In this document: one piece after another, positions 7,059 through 15,964 of the stretch
Layout: each line of letters opens with the position of its first letter
Numbering within the stretch: the stretch's first letter is position 1
From: Pseudomonas fluorescens
Lineage (GTDB): Bacteria > Pseudomonadota > Gammaproteobacteria > Pseudomonadales > Pseudomonadaceae
Direction: 5' to 3'
DNA length: 64,000 nt
Assembly: GCF_900636825.1 (NCBI RefSeq)
Contig: NZ_LR134318.1
Coordinates: 4,460,001 to 4,524,000, forward strand
Made by a program: the position numbers and the translations under genes
The notes under the pieces: generated by a model
The model's input: the letters and a program-made list of their open reading frames with translations, nothing else
Told to the model about the DNA's origin: nothing
The model's database searches: none

Positions 7059-10000
7059 CTACAACCATGCTTCACAAAGAGTTTCAGCTTGATTAAGGAT
7101 CAGTTGCGCAGCCTCTTCCGCCTGGTCAGGCGGGTATTTGTATTTGCGCAGGATCCGCCGCACCAGGATGCGCAGTCTAGCCCGCACACTTTCACGACTG
7201 CTCCAGTCGACACTGACGTTAGCCCGCAAGCTTGCAGTCAGCTCATGGGCAATTTTGGCCAGAATCTCGTCTCCCAGTTCGCGCACCGATGCCTCGTTGT
7301 TGGCCAACGCATCGTAGAACGCCATTTCGTCATCGTTGAGGCCCAGCGCATCGCCACGCTGACTGGCTGCGGCGAACTTCCTGGCCATTTCGATCAATTC
7401 TTCGATGACCTGAGCGGTTTCAATGGAGCGGTTCTGGTAGCGTTTGATGACATTGGCCAGTAGCTCGGAGAACTTCTTCTCCTGGGCTAAGTTGGTGCTG
7501 TAACGGCTCTTGATCTCGCCTTCGAGTAAGCGTTCCAACAGCTCGACCGCGAGGTTCTTCTCGGGTAGGTTGCGCACCTCGGCGAGAAACGCATCGTCGA
7601 GCAGGCCAATATTGGGCTTGTCCAGGCCCACCGCTTCGAAGATGTCCACCACCTCACCGGAGACCACGGCATTGCCGATGATCTGACGGATGGCCAATTC
7701 GCGCTCTTCGTCAGTCTTTTTCTGCTGACTGACTTCACGCTTGATCAAAATCACCTTGATCGCTTGGAAGAAAGCAACCTCCTCTCGAACGGCCTTGGCT
7801 TCATCCAGGGTGCAGCACAGGGTAAAGGCTTTGCTCATAGCCAGCGCGCTATCGGCAAAACGCTTCTTGCCATCTTCCACACCCAACACATGGTTGGCGG
7901 CTCCGGCCAGCAACTTGTGGCCACCAGTGAGGAAATCGCTGCAATCGAAGCCATGCAGCAGGCTACGCAGGACTTCGAGTTTTTCCTCCAGTACAGAATA
8001 GGCTTCATGAGCGTCTACTGTTGGTCGGCCCCTGCCCTTGCTACCGGTGTACTCCTTGAGCGCGACTTTTAGCTCATTGGCTATGCCGATGTAGTCCACC
8101 ACTAGGCCGCCCTGTTTGTCCTTGAACACGCGGTTGACCCGGGCAATAGCCTGCATCAGGTTGTGGCCCTTCATGGGTTTGTCGACGTACAAGGTGTGAA
8201 CGCACGGCGCATCGAAACCGGTCAACCACATGTCACGGACGATCACTAGCTTGAGCGGATCGAGTGGATCCTTAAAGCGCTTTTCCAGACGTTTTTTGAG
8301 CTGGCCGGGATAGATGTGAGGACGCAGTAACGCCTTGTCCGAGGCGCTGCCAGTCATAATTACTTTGATCGCGCCTTTCTCCGGATCTTCGTTGTGCCAT
8401 TCCGGACGCAGGGCAACAATCTCATTGTAGAGATGCACGCAAATCTCTCGACTCATGGCTACCACCATGGCTTTGCCGGGCATCTGACCCACGCTCACCA
8501 TGCCCTGGTTACGTTCCTCGAAATGCTTGACCAGGTCAGCGGCGACGCTATGAACACGCGGTTCTGCACCGACCACTTTTTCCAAGGCGGCCCAGCGGCT
8601 TTTCAGGCGCGACTGCTGGTCGTCTTCTTCGTCTTCGGCCAGTTCATCGACCTGATCGTCAATCGCAGGAAGCTCATTGTCCTTCAACGACAGTTTAGCT
8701 AGGCGCGACTCATAATAGATGGCGACGGTCGCACCATCCTCAGTTGCCTGCTGCATGTCATAGACATGAATGTATTCACCGAAGACAGAGCGGGTGTCGC
8801 GGTCTTCGCTGGACACCGGGGTGCCGGTAAAAGCCACGAAGGTTGCGTTTGGTAGTGCGTCGCGGAGGTGTTGGGCATAACCGACCTGATAACGGGTCTG
8901 GCTCTCGCCGAGCAGGGCTCCTTCGGAGGCTTTCAGCTCTGCGCCAAAACCATACTGGGTGCGGTGGGCTTCGTCAGCAATGACCACAATGTTTGAGCGG
9001 TCGGAGAGCACCGGAAAGGTGTCTTCGTTTACTCCCGGCATGAACTTCTGGATCGTGGCAAAGACGATGCCGCCACTGGGCCGACTGGCCAATTTGTTGC
9101 GCAAATCACCACGTGATTCCACCTGGATGGGCTGCTCACGCAACAGATCCTGGGACAGCGAGAACACCCCGAACAACTGGCCATCCAGGTCGTTGCGGTC
9201 AGTGATCACCACGATGGTCGGGTTCTCCATCGCCTTCTCCTGCATCACCCGGGCGGCGAAACAAGTCATGGTGATGCTCTTGCCCGACCCTTGGGTGTGC
9301 CAGACCACCCCGCCCTTATGGCTGCCACCGGGACGCGCGGCACTGACCACCTGCTGGATTGCCGCGCGCACGGCGTGAAACTGATGATAGCCGGCAATTT
9401 TCTTCACCAGGCGCCCGTCATCCTCGAACAATACGAAATAGCGTAGGTAATCGAGCAGTACCTTCGGCGCCAAGGCACCGCGCACTAGGGTCTCCAGTTC
9501 GTTGAACTGTCCCAGCGGGTCGAGATCCTGGCCATCGATGGTGCGCCAATTCATGAAACGTACGGCATCAGCTGACAATGACCCCATGCGCGCTTCGCTG
9601 CCATCAGCGATCACCAAGATTTCGTTGTATTGGAACAGATCCGGAATCTGTTCCTTGTAGGTCTGGATCTGGTCGAAGGCTTTGCCCAGGTCAGCCTTAA
9701 TATCCGCTGGATTCTTCAGCTCCAGCAACACCAACGGCAGGCCATTGACGAACAGGATGATGTCTGGACGCCGGGTATGCTTTGGCCCCTCAATACTGAA
9801 CTGATTGATGGCCAGCCAATCGTTGGCTTTTATTTCGACCCAATCAATCAGGCGGACAAAATCACCACGCGTTTCGCTGTCTTTCTGGTACTGCACCGGT
9901 ACGCCGCCGACCAATAGGCGATGGAACTGGCGGTTGGCTGATAGCTGTGCCGGAAGACCCAGTTCGAGCACCTGCTTGAGCGCATCTTCGCGTGCCGACA

Positions 10001-10181
10001 GAGGTATTTGGGGATTGAGCCTGGCCATGGCACTGCGCAGACGTTCAAGCAAGACCACCTGGCGGTAGTTGTCACGCTCAGGGCTTTCGCCGTCATAGGC
10101 AATCATCGGCCCGTATAAATGGCTATAGCCAAGCTCTGCTAGCCAACCAAGGGTTTCCTGTTCCAACTGATCTTCAGTCAT
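7059..10181 (-). CDS. hsdR: Type I restriction enzyme, R (translocase/endonuclease) subunit
   Basis: 1040 residues, normal for HsdR. The N-terminal nuclease motif is visible as Asp140 with LLELK (Glu154, Lys156). It is followed by an SF2 helicase engine: Walker A GSGKS at 298-302, DEAH at 403-406 and FTGTP at 451-455. The subunit translocates DNA and cuts unmodified sites at a distance when joined to HsdM and HsdS. Last gene of the leftward hsdM-hsdS-hsdR set, 122 bp after hsdS. No frameshift or missing motif was seen. Confidence 0.95.
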   Translation of the reverse strand: MTEDQLEQETLGWLAELGYSHLYGPMIAYDGESPERDNYRQVVLLERLRSAMARLNPQIPLSAREDALKQVLELGLPAQLSANRQFHRLLVGGVPVQYQKDSETRGDFVRLIDWVEIKANDWLAINQFSIEGPKHTRRPDIILFVNGLPLVLLELKNPADIKADLGKAFDQIQTYKEQIPDLFQYNEILVIADGSEARMGSLSADAVRFMNWRTIDGQDLDPLGQFNELETLVRGALAPKVLLDYLRYFVLFEDDGRLVKKIAGYHQFHAVRAAIQQVVSAARPGGSHKGGVVWHTQGSGKSITMTCFAARVMQEKAMENPTIVVITDRNDLDGQLFGVFSLSQDLLREQPIQVESRGDLRNKLASRPSGGIVFATIQKFMPGVNEDTFPVLSDRSNIVVIADEAHRTQYGFGAELKASEGALLGESQTRYQVGYAQHLRDALPNATFVAFTGTPVSSEDRDTRSVFGEYIHVYDMQQATEDGATVAIYYESRLAKLSLKDNELPAIDDQVDELAEDEEDDQQSRLKSRWAALEKVVGAEPRVHSVAADLVKHFEERNQGMVSVGQMPGKAMVVAMSREICVHLYNEIVALRPEWHNEDPEKGAIKVIMTGSASDKALLRPHIYPGQLKKRLEKRFKDPLDPLKLVIVRDMWLTGFDAPCVHTLYVDKPMKGHNLMQAIARVNRVFKDKQGGLVVDYIGIANELKVALKEYTGSKGRGRPTVDAHEAYSVLEEKLEVLRSLLHGFDCSDFLTGGHKLLAGAANHVLGVEDGKKRFADSALAMSKAFTLCCTLDEAKAVREEVAFFQAIKVILIKREVSQQKKTDEERELAIRQIIGNAVVSGEVVDIFEAVGLDKPNIGLLDDAFLAEVRNLPEKNLAVELLERLLEGEIKSRYSTNLAQEKKFSELLANVIKRYQNRSIETAQVIEELIEMARKFAAASQRGDALGLNDDEMAFYDALANNEASVRELGDEILAKIAHELTASLRANVSVDWSSRESVRARLRILVRRILRKYKYPPDQAEEAAQLILNQAETLCEAWL

Positions 10182-10303
10182 TCTATCTCACTCCCTGTGC
10201 ACAATTACCGGCCAGCGTCGCCCGCTCCCGCGTTTGGGTATGTCGTCTTTGAGCTGAGTTGGCCGTCGGCGCGTCCTTCCGGTTATGCGTGTGCACTCCC
10301 TCG

Positions 10304-11572
10304 CTACGCACAATCTTCCTCACCCATCACCTCCGCTTCCGGCAGTCGCAGCTGCCCGGAAATAAGGCGCGGCAACAAAGTATCGCGGAGTTGAGCAAGG
10401 TTTTGTGCTTGCTCGTGGTTTGACAGAATTGATTCTAGGACTGGAGCGATGACTCCATTAAAGTGCTCCAGGACATCGCTCGAAGGTATCACCACAGGAT
10501 AAGAAATTAAGGCCGCACCACTTATGTTTGCCTGTGCACTGCCATGCGACTGAGCTTCAGCAAAAATTTTGAAAGCAGGATTACGCACAAGACAGTACAC
10601 AAAACCTAGGTCAGCTAACCCATTAGCCGTCGAAAAGCGCCCTACCCGCTGATTAAGATATGCCGAAGGGTTTACCGTTGGAACCAACCCTGTCTCACCA
10701 ACATACCCAGTCATTCCAACCAGCAGGCTCCCGCGCTCTAGCTTAAATCGATCTAGTCCACGGGTTGTCTCGGAATTAACAAATGAACAGCCGACGAGAT
10801 CAATAATTCCAGGCTTCACGTCGCCAATTTTCACGACTGGATGCCCAGTAGCAACCCAGTCCTTGCTCTTAAAAGCATAACCATTCTGAAAATCAGCTAA
10901 GTCGGCTAAAGAAGCACCCCGCCACCCATTAGGTATCAACCCCAGCTCGGACTCTTCAAAACTATCCGGAAACAGCGCGGCAGTGGCCGCGTCTAGACCA
11001 TCCGGCACAAGCCGTTCCGCCTTGGCTCGCACCGGCTCGAAATCGACAAACCAGGATTTGAATAGCGTCTGCGTAATGGCTTCCAGGGTAGCGTTGGTTT
11101 CGCGGAGCTGGGTGATGCGGTCATCAAGAGAACCAAGAATGCCAACAATATCTTCCTGAACATGCAATGGTGGGCACTTCAGCTCGATTTTATTCATGTT
11201 CCCTTGGGTCAGTTTCGGCATCACGGCGCCGGTGAGATAGCCACTGATGTCAGTAGCCTGCAAGGAATACTGCAAGAAACGCGTGTTCGCTCTCTCGTTA
11301 CCGGTCACGATATGGGCATGGTTATTTACCCAAAATTTTCCAGATGCCATGAAAGCAATTGGTGTTTGGCGAGTACGCAAATTTTCGCCATCTTCAGCAA
11401 TTAACAGATAATCGCCGTCAAAAATATACCCATCCACATAATCGACAATGCCTGATGCACCATAGTATGGATATGGGCCTGGCCTCCGATCAGGCCCCCT
11501 CACTGGCTTCCGCCTTGTATCATAGTTAACAATTAACTTATCTAGCGTCAAAAGCTCCCACTCAGAACTCAT
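10304..11572 (-). CDS. hsdS: Type I restriction enzyme, S (specificity) subunit
   Basis: 422 residues with two target-recognition domains (about 1-150 and 215-370), separated by a central conserved helix containing TLFKSWFVDFEPVRAK and ending in a second helix with LRDTLLPRLISGQL. This defines the bipartite DNA target and holds the M and R subunits together. Its start overlaps the hsdM stop by 11 nt, which couples their translation. The recognition sequence cannot be read from the protein. Confidence 0.93.
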   Translation of the reverse strand: MSSEWELLTLDKLIVNYDTRRKPVRGPDRRPGPYPYYGASGIVDYVDGYIFDGDYLLIAEDGENLRTRQTPIAFMASGKFWVNNHAHIVTGNERANTRFLQYSLQATDISGYLTGAVMPKLTQGNMNKIELKCPPLHVQEDIVGILGSLDDRITQLRETNATLEAITQTLFKSWFVDFEPVRAKAERLVPDGLDAATAALFPDSFEESELGLIPNGWRGASLADLADFQNGYAFKSKDWVATGHPVVKIGDVKPGIIDLVGCSFVNSETTRGLDRFKLERGSLLVGMTGYVGETGLVPTVNPSAYLNQRVGRFSTANGLADLGFVYCLVRNPAFKIFAEAQSHGSAQANISGAALISYPVVIPSSDVLEHFNGVIAPVLESILSNHEQAQNLAQLRDTLLPRLISGQLRLPEAEVMGEEDCA

Positions 11573-13292
11573 AACCCAGTCCCCCCAGCTTCTGGCGAAT
11601 CAACTGATCGAGATCGGCGCCCTTGGCGACCTGTTCACCTAGCAATGCCGTGAGGTTCTGCATCTTCTCGACAAAGGCCTCGTCGTCGTCCTCAACGGCC
11701 TCGGCTCCGACATAGCGTCCTGGGGTAAGCACATGGCCGTGCTCGGCGATTTCGGCGAGGGTCACGCTGCGGCAGAAGCCTGGAATATCAACATATTCAG
11801 CAATCTCACCGCCGACCTCCAGTGGCGCGCCGCGCCAGTTGGCCACGGTTTGCGCAATGCGCTCGATGTCGCTATCGAGTAGCTCGATCTGCACTCGACT
11901 GATGTTGGTGCCCAGCTTGCGCGCATCAATAAACAATACCTCGCCCGGGCGTTTGCTCTTCTGCTTGGTCAAAAACCAAAGGCACGCGGAAATCTGCGTG
12001 TTGAAAAATAGTTGGCCGGGCAGCGCGACCATCACCTCGACCACGTCGGCTTCGACCATGGCACGGCGGATGTCGCCTTCACCGTTCTGGCTAGAGCTCA
12101 TAGAACCGTTGGCTAGGACTATGCCGGCGCGACCACTGGACTTGAGGTGGAACAGCATGAGTTGCAGCCAGGCGTAGTTGGCGTTGCCTTGCGGCGGTGT
12201 GCCGTATACCCATCGCGGATCACCTTCCAGGCTGCCATGCCACCAGTCGCTGACGTTGAACGGCGGGTTGGCCAGAACAAAGTCGGCCCGCAGGTCTCTA
12301 TGCTGGTTGCGCACAAAGCTGTCGGCTGGTTCCTTGCCGAGATTGAAATCAATGCCCCGAATAGCCAGGTTCATGGCGGCGAGGCGCCAGGTGGTCGGGT
12401 TGGATTCCTGACCGTAAATCGAGACATCCCCCAGCTTGCCACCGTGGGCTTCGATGAATTTTTCCGACTGCACAAACATGCCGCCCGAGCCACAGCATGG
12501 ATCATAGACCTTGCCCTGATGTGGGTTAAGCACGGCCACCAGGGTCTTGACGATGCTAGCTGGGGTGTAGAACTGCCCGCCGCGCTTGCCTTCCGCACTG
12601 GCAAACTGGCCGAGGAAGTATTCATAGACCTGGCCAAGCAAATCGCGAGCTTGGTGAGCATCGCCACCAAAACCGATAACAGAAATCAGATCGACCAGTT
12701 CACCGAGTTTGCCATCCGGTAGCTGGGCGCGGGCATAGCGTTTATCAAGGATGTTTTTCAGCGACGGGTTTTCTGATTCAATCGCGGCCAAGGCCTCATC
12801 GATGCGTTTACCGATGTCGACCTGCTTGGCGTTGGCCCGGATGGACTCCCAGCGCGCCGCTTCCGGCACCCAAAACACATTCACTTCTTTGTAGTAGTCG
12901 CGCTCTTCCAGCTCTTCGGCCAAGAGTTCGGGGTCGTCAGTGCCCAGGTAATAGTCATCGCTGGCATCGGCGAAGCGACGCTCCAGGTCGGAGCGACGTC
13001 CGGAGAAGCTGTCAGAGATGTACTTGAGAAAAATCAGGCCAAGCACGATGTGCTTGTACTCGGCGGCGTCCATATTGGCGCGCAGTTTATCGGCAGTGGC
13101 CCACAAGGTTTTTTCCAGATCCTGCAGGGTGCTGCTCGTACTGCTGACGGCCGCTTTGCGGCCCTGCTTCTTTTTCAGCGGCTCTGGCTCAGCGTCTGAA
13201 ATGATGTCATTTGATCCAAAACGCGCACGCGCTTGAATGAGTGCCTGTTCAGCGAGGCTGGACACCTGGTCAGCTGTCTTTTGATCCGTCAT
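11562..13292 (-). CDS. hsdM: Type I restriction enzyme, M (adenine methyltransferase) subunit
   Basis: 576 residues from ATG 13292, which has AGGAAC in front; an upstream in-frame ATG at 13331 is less likely. The AdoMet-binding motif is DPCCGSGGMF near 264-273 and the catalytic motif is NPPF near 342-345, with an N-terminal helical domain (HsdM_N type). It methylates adenines in the HsdS target to protect host DNA. First gene of the hsd operon, overlapping hsdS. Confidence 0.94.
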   Translation of the reverse strand: MTDQKTADQVSSLAEQALIQARARFGSNDIISDAEPEPLKKKQGRKAAVSSTSSTLQDLEKTLWATADKLRANMDAAEYKHIVLGLIFLKYISDSFSGRRSDLERRFADASDDYYLGTDDPELLAEELEERDYYKEVNVFWVPEAARWESIRANAKQVDIGKRIDEALAAIESENPSLKNILDKRYARAQLPDGKLGELVDLISVIGFGGDAHQARDLLGQVYEYFLGQFASAEGKRGGQFYTPASIVKTLVAVLNPHQGKVYDPCCGSGGMFVQSEKFIEAHGGKLGDVSIYGQESNPTTWRLAAMNLAIRGIDFNLGKEPADSFVRNQHRDLRADFVLANPPFNVSDWWHGSLEGDPRWVYGTPPQGNANYAWLQLMLFHLKSSGRAGIVLANGSMSSSQNGEGDIRRAMVEADVVEVMVALPGQLFFNTQISACLWFLTKQKSKRPGEVLFIDARKLGTNISRVQIELLDSDIERIAQTVANWRGAPLEVGGEIAEYVDIPGFCRSVTLAEIAEHGHVLTPGRYVGAEAVEDDDEAFVEKMQNLTALLGEQVAKGADLDQLIRQKLGGLGYEF

Positions 13293-13480
13293 GGAAAGTT
13301 CCTGAAATTTAAGCGACGCGCTATCCGTCAAATGAACCCAACAGCCGTTCGGGCATAGATGGCGCCATGATAGCGAGCCGTGCCCATGGCGTCAGTCGAT
13401 GAGATGCCCCGGAAAGCCATAATCGTTAAATTTTTATATCTGATAATGTCCTTTCTCATACATAGCTAAGGGAATCCTTG

Positions 13481-13864
13481 ATGCTGCTCGACAAAGACCT
13501 GGTGCGCGAGATCCTGCTGGCAGTCGAAGCCAGTGACCACAGTCCTGAGGAAGGCATCATCCTTGCGCTCGATAATCAGAAACCTCAAGACGTCTCCTAC
13601 CATGTGATGTTGCTGCACGAAGCAGGATTCCTTATAGGCAATGATGCTTCATTTCTGTCAGACATCTTCCCCGTCTGGCAAGCCAAGCGGCTGACCTACA
13701 AAGGACATGAGTTTCTCGACACCATCCGGGATGGCGAGGTCTGGCGGCGTACTAAAGCCGGCGCCGAAAAGGCGGGGGTCGCAGGTCTCGGCGTTTTGCT
13801 GGAGCTAGGAAAGGCCTACGGCAAGGAAGTCTTGAAGGAAAAACTGGGGATCGAACTGCTATGA
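13481..13864 (+). CDS. DUF2513-family protein
   Basis: 127 residues from ATG 13481 with AAGGGA upstream. The pattern LVREILLAVE near the start, SYHVMLLHEAGFL in the middle and RLTYKGHEFLDTIRDGEVW matches the DUF2513 family, small proteins often found on phages and mobile elements and thought to be winged-helix-like. It stands alone, divergent from the hsd operon, and could be its regulator, but that is only a guess from position. Confidence 0.7.
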   Translation: MLLDKDLVREILLAVEASDHSPEEGIILALDNQKPQDVSYHVMLLHEAGFLIGNDASFLSDIFPVWQAKRLTYKGHEFLDTIRDGEVWRRTKAGAEKAGVAGLGVLLELGKAYGKEVLKEKLGIELL

Positions 13865-13901
13865 ATCGGGTCGCGCTCTGCGCTGGTCGATTCAGGTAGC
13901 A

Positions 13902-14117
13902 GTGCTGGTAAGTCAAGCCGGCGAACGAGCAGGAACGGCCAATATCCGCAACCCGAATACACGCGTGAGTTACGCCACAGCTACACAAGAGTTTTACATG
14001 GTGCCAGGTAGGAGGTTTAGCAGACTGAGAGCGACCCCTATCGGTGACCCCGTGCAGGTGTATCTGCTGCGAAAGCTAAAAGAGTTCACTTGGGCCGAAG
14101 CCGATTCTGGCCTGTAA
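13902..14117 (+). pseudogene. Remnant of a second tyrosine integrase (core-binding domain only)
   Basis: The 71-codon frame contains NIRNPNTRVSYATATQEF followed by a segment resembling the P-V-V-YL start of the next helices in XerC/D-like integrases, where NPxTRRAYxxAVxxF is common. There is no catalytic domain. It lies at the tRNA-proximal end of the element, where an integrase gene is normally found, so it may be the relic of an earlier element. Similarity is judged by eye from a short stretch. Confidence 0.4.
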
Positions 14118-14149
14118 CACACACAGCCCGGCAAGCAACAGGGAATGCA

Positions 14150-14174
14150 TTTTGCCCCCTTATTGCCCCCTTCA
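14150..14174 (+). repeat. Probable integrase arm-type site, tRNA-proximal end
   Basis: Second copy of the double TGCCCCCTT motif, same orientation as 596-620 with two mismatches, 46 bp inside the tRNA boundary. Confidence 0.6.
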
Positions 14175-14219
14175 TAACGCTGCTTAGCAACTTAGACGAC
14201 CTAAGATGCCTTATTAATA

Positions 14220-14296
14220 TGGTGTCCCAGGGCCGGTTCGAACGGCCAACCTTCCCCTTAGGAGGGGGATGCTCTATCCAATTGAGCTACTGAGAC
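14220..14296 (-). tRNA. tRNA-Arg(CCT)
   Basis: A 77-nt cloverleaf reads on the minus strand from GTCTCAG at 14296 to an encoded CCA at 14220. The acceptor pairs GTCTCAG with CTGGGAC, the anticodon loop is CTCCTAA (CCT) and the T-loop is TTCGAAC. It is the integration target of the element; its 3' half (14220-14268) is the part repeated at 458-506. Confidence 0.95.
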
Positions 14297-14541
14297 ACAC
14301 GGTTGTCGTAGGCAAGGAATGCCGCACGACGGACGGCGAGCATGTTAACGGGCGTGCCCCAATTTGTCATGTCGTCCGCAGGTCTATTTAAGTGTAGGCA
14401 GGTATCCCACCGCGCTGCGGGAAGTTTTACCGTGCATTTTGCAATCCCGCTGAAAACCGATCATTGCAGATTGCAATCAGCCGAAAGCCAAAAAGTCACC
14501 CAAATGCTTGTTTTTAAAGGACTTAACAACAGATAAACTGT

Positions 14542-14557
14542 TGGCATGGCGACTGCT
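14542..14557 (+). promoter_or_regulatory. Sigma-54-like promoter candidate
   Basis: TGGCATGGCGACTGCT fits the -24/-12 pattern TGGCACG-N4-TTGCW at all but two positions and keeps the GG-N10-GC core. It sits about 40 bp before the start of the small gene at 14596. No enhancer-binding site was identified. Confidence 0.4.
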
Positions 14558-14595
14558 TGGCTTGTGCTTATAAAAGTACAATCGGAGCACCAGCC

Positions 14596-14832
14596 ATGAA
14601 CCGCGCCCTCTTGCTTGCAAACGCAATTGCTTTAGTTGTATTGGCGGGTTTTCAGTTTCACGACCAGGACACTGCGTCGGCGCCTGTTGCTCAGCGCATG
14701 CCGCATTATCTTCAGGTGCAAAAAGCACCCCAATGGGCCGTATTAAGTGAGAAGAGCGATGCCGCTGCTACTCAGATGGTCAGCGAACCCGAACTCGGTC
14801 CGAGCCCAGTAACCGAGCGCTTTGTTTTTTGA
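14596..14832 (+). CDS. Small putative secreted or membrane-anchored protein
   Basis: 78 residues from ATG 14596. The first 20 residues (MNRALLLANAIALVVLAGF) are a hydrophobic signal or anchor, followed by a polar tail with no recognised domain. An upstream in-frame ATG at 14557 would spoil the hydrophobic start and overlaps the putative sigma-54 element. It is followed after 20 bp by another small membrane protein gene, probably in the same transcript. Confidence 0.55.
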   Translation: MNRALLLANAIALVVLAGFQFHDQDTASAPVAQRMPHYLQVQKAPQWAVLSEKSDAAATQMVSEPELGPSPVTERFVF

Positions 14833-14852
14833 ATTATCTTCTGGAGTACAGC

Positions 14853-15032
14853 ATGTCCAAGTCCGCAGCAGGATTCCTGATCCTTGCCCTACTGAGTGGC
14901 GCCATCCATTTTTCGCTGTTCCCAGAAACCGAGATTACGCCGCCGCTGATTGCGTCCGGCGTATTCGCGACTTTATTCCTGCTGGCGCTTATGGCCGGGC
15001 GCAAGATCAAGTTCGATCCGTTGCTCCGGTAA
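14853..15032 (+). CDS. Small two-helix membrane protein, PA3371-like
   Basis: 59 residues from ATG 14853, with CTGGAG upstream. Two hydrophobic helices (about 5-20 and 31-49) are joined by a short polar loop. The sequence and the place next to phnN recall P. aeruginosa PA3371, a protein of unknown function. The gene is convergent with phnN and overlaps its end by 26 bp. Confidence 0.6.
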   Translation: MSKSAAGFLILALLSGAIHFSLFPETEITPPLIASGVFATLFLLALMAGRKIKFDPLLR

Positions 15033-15576
15033 GCTGAATCAGCGCGAGTAGCTCCTGGACAGCATGAGACAGCTCACCGGAGTTATCGATCACGTGAACC
15101 GTTGCGTCACTGGATCGCCTGTCCTGGAACAATGCATTGCGAGCGATCCGGGCGTCGATCTGCTCAAGGGTTTCTCTGCCGCGCTTGATCAGTCGCTCAC
15201 GCAACACGTCATCTCTAACCGTTAGAAGAATTGGCAATAGCGTTGGGTAACGCTCAAGCGCCTGGCGCAAATTGGCACGCGAGCCATTGACGAGAACATC
15301 TCGCCCGCCCCGCAACCACTGGTCAATTGCTATCGGTATCCCGTAGGACAATCCGTTGGCCTGCCAAGCCAAGGCAAATTCGCCGGCACGTTCAAGGCGC
15401 TCGAACTGGTCGAGTGACACACCCTTGGCATCCTCCCCCACCGACTCTGCCGATCGAGTGATGACTCGCTGGACGATTTCGCAACCGCTCGCCACTAATG
15501 CGAGGCGGGCGGCGGCAATCAGGCTGTCGTTGCCGGAACCCGACGGCCCCATCAGATAAATAACCCTGCCATCCAT
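15007..15576 (-). CDS. phnN: PhnN-type ribose 1,5-bisphosphate kinase, altered Walker A
   Basis: 189 residues with the full PhnN layout: RVITR near 37-41, LAWQANGLSYGIP near 68-80, DVLVNGSRANL near 93-103 and RGRE near 132. PhnN makes 5-phosphoribosyl 1-diphosphate from ribose 1,5-bisphosphate in phosphonate breakdown. The Walker A reads GPSGSGNDSL: the lysine that normally contacts ATP phosphates is an asparagine (codon AAC). No other phosphonate gene is in the window. It may be impaired, or carry a sequencing error at one codon. Confidence 0.85.
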   Translation of the reverse strand: MDGRVIYLMGPSGSGNDSLIAAARLALVASGCEIVQRVITRSAESVGEDAKGVSLDQFERLERAGEFALAWQANGLSYGIPIAIDQWLRGGRDVLVNGSRANLRQALERYPTLLPILLTVRDDVLRERLIKRGRETLEQIDARIARNALFQDRRSSDATVHVIDNSGELSHAVQELLALIQLTGATDRT

Positions 15577-15964
15577 CCTGAAAACCCCTCAGGCACATGC
15601 CCGGCGCTAGCAAATCGGCAATTTGCCACTATCCTGTATAGGTAAGGAACAAGTGTGGAAAGCGGCACAGCATGCACGTTATCGCGCCCTCGGGCACGTG
15701 CTGCCGTGTTTCAGGAAAAGAATGGTGACGCCGGAGTGGACGAAGTTTTCTAACCAGTCCGCATTTCTGATAATTGGTGCTGGCATTACGCCTTTACCCG
15801 GCTCAATATTTGTCACAGAATTGACGCCAATGATCTGGCAATTTTGAGGCATGATGCGGGCCTCTTAACAATTCAGGTTGAACCATTTGGTCCGGATGCT
15901 TGTCCTACCACACATCCTGCGGCCAATCCCGAGAACCGCTCCCCTGAACTAACCGGTTAAATAT
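15577..15964. other. amrZ upstream region with a candidate AmrZ operator
   Basis: A 388-bp gap between phnN and amrZ. GGCATTACGCC at 15782-15792 is close to the GGCAAAACGCC-type sequence bound by AmrZ, and a related GGTGACGCC lies near 15724. AmrZ is known to repress its own promoter in P. aeruginosa, so an autoregulatory role is plausible. A 74-codon frame at 15623-15847 has no protein-like features. Confidence 0.4.

Larger units (their letters stand above)
458..14268. mobile_element. Integrative and mobilizable element in tRNA-Arg(CCT) carrying type I restriction-modification
   Basis: Boundaries are the two copies of the tRNA-Arg 3' half (458-506 and 14220-14268, offset 13,762 bp). Contents in order: tyrosine integrase, excisionase-like HTH protein, oriT-like repeat, MobV-type relaxase, HUH replication protein, serine recombinase, hsdR-hsdS-hsdM, DUF2513 protein and an integrase remnant. 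No type IV secretion or coupling-protein gene is visible, so transfer would need a helper element. The integrase sits at the end far from the intact tRNA, which is less common than the tRNA-adjacent arrangement. Boundaries are seen in the sequence; mobility is inferred. Confidence 0.85.

Noticed and set aside
6901..7092. A 63-codon plus-strand frame between the serine recombinase and hsdR
   Set aside because: No ribosome-binding site or protein-like pattern, and it overlaps the hsdR end.
15623..15847. A 74-codon frame upstream of amrZ
   Set aside because: Lies in the regulatory region of amrZ, with weak composition and no start signal.
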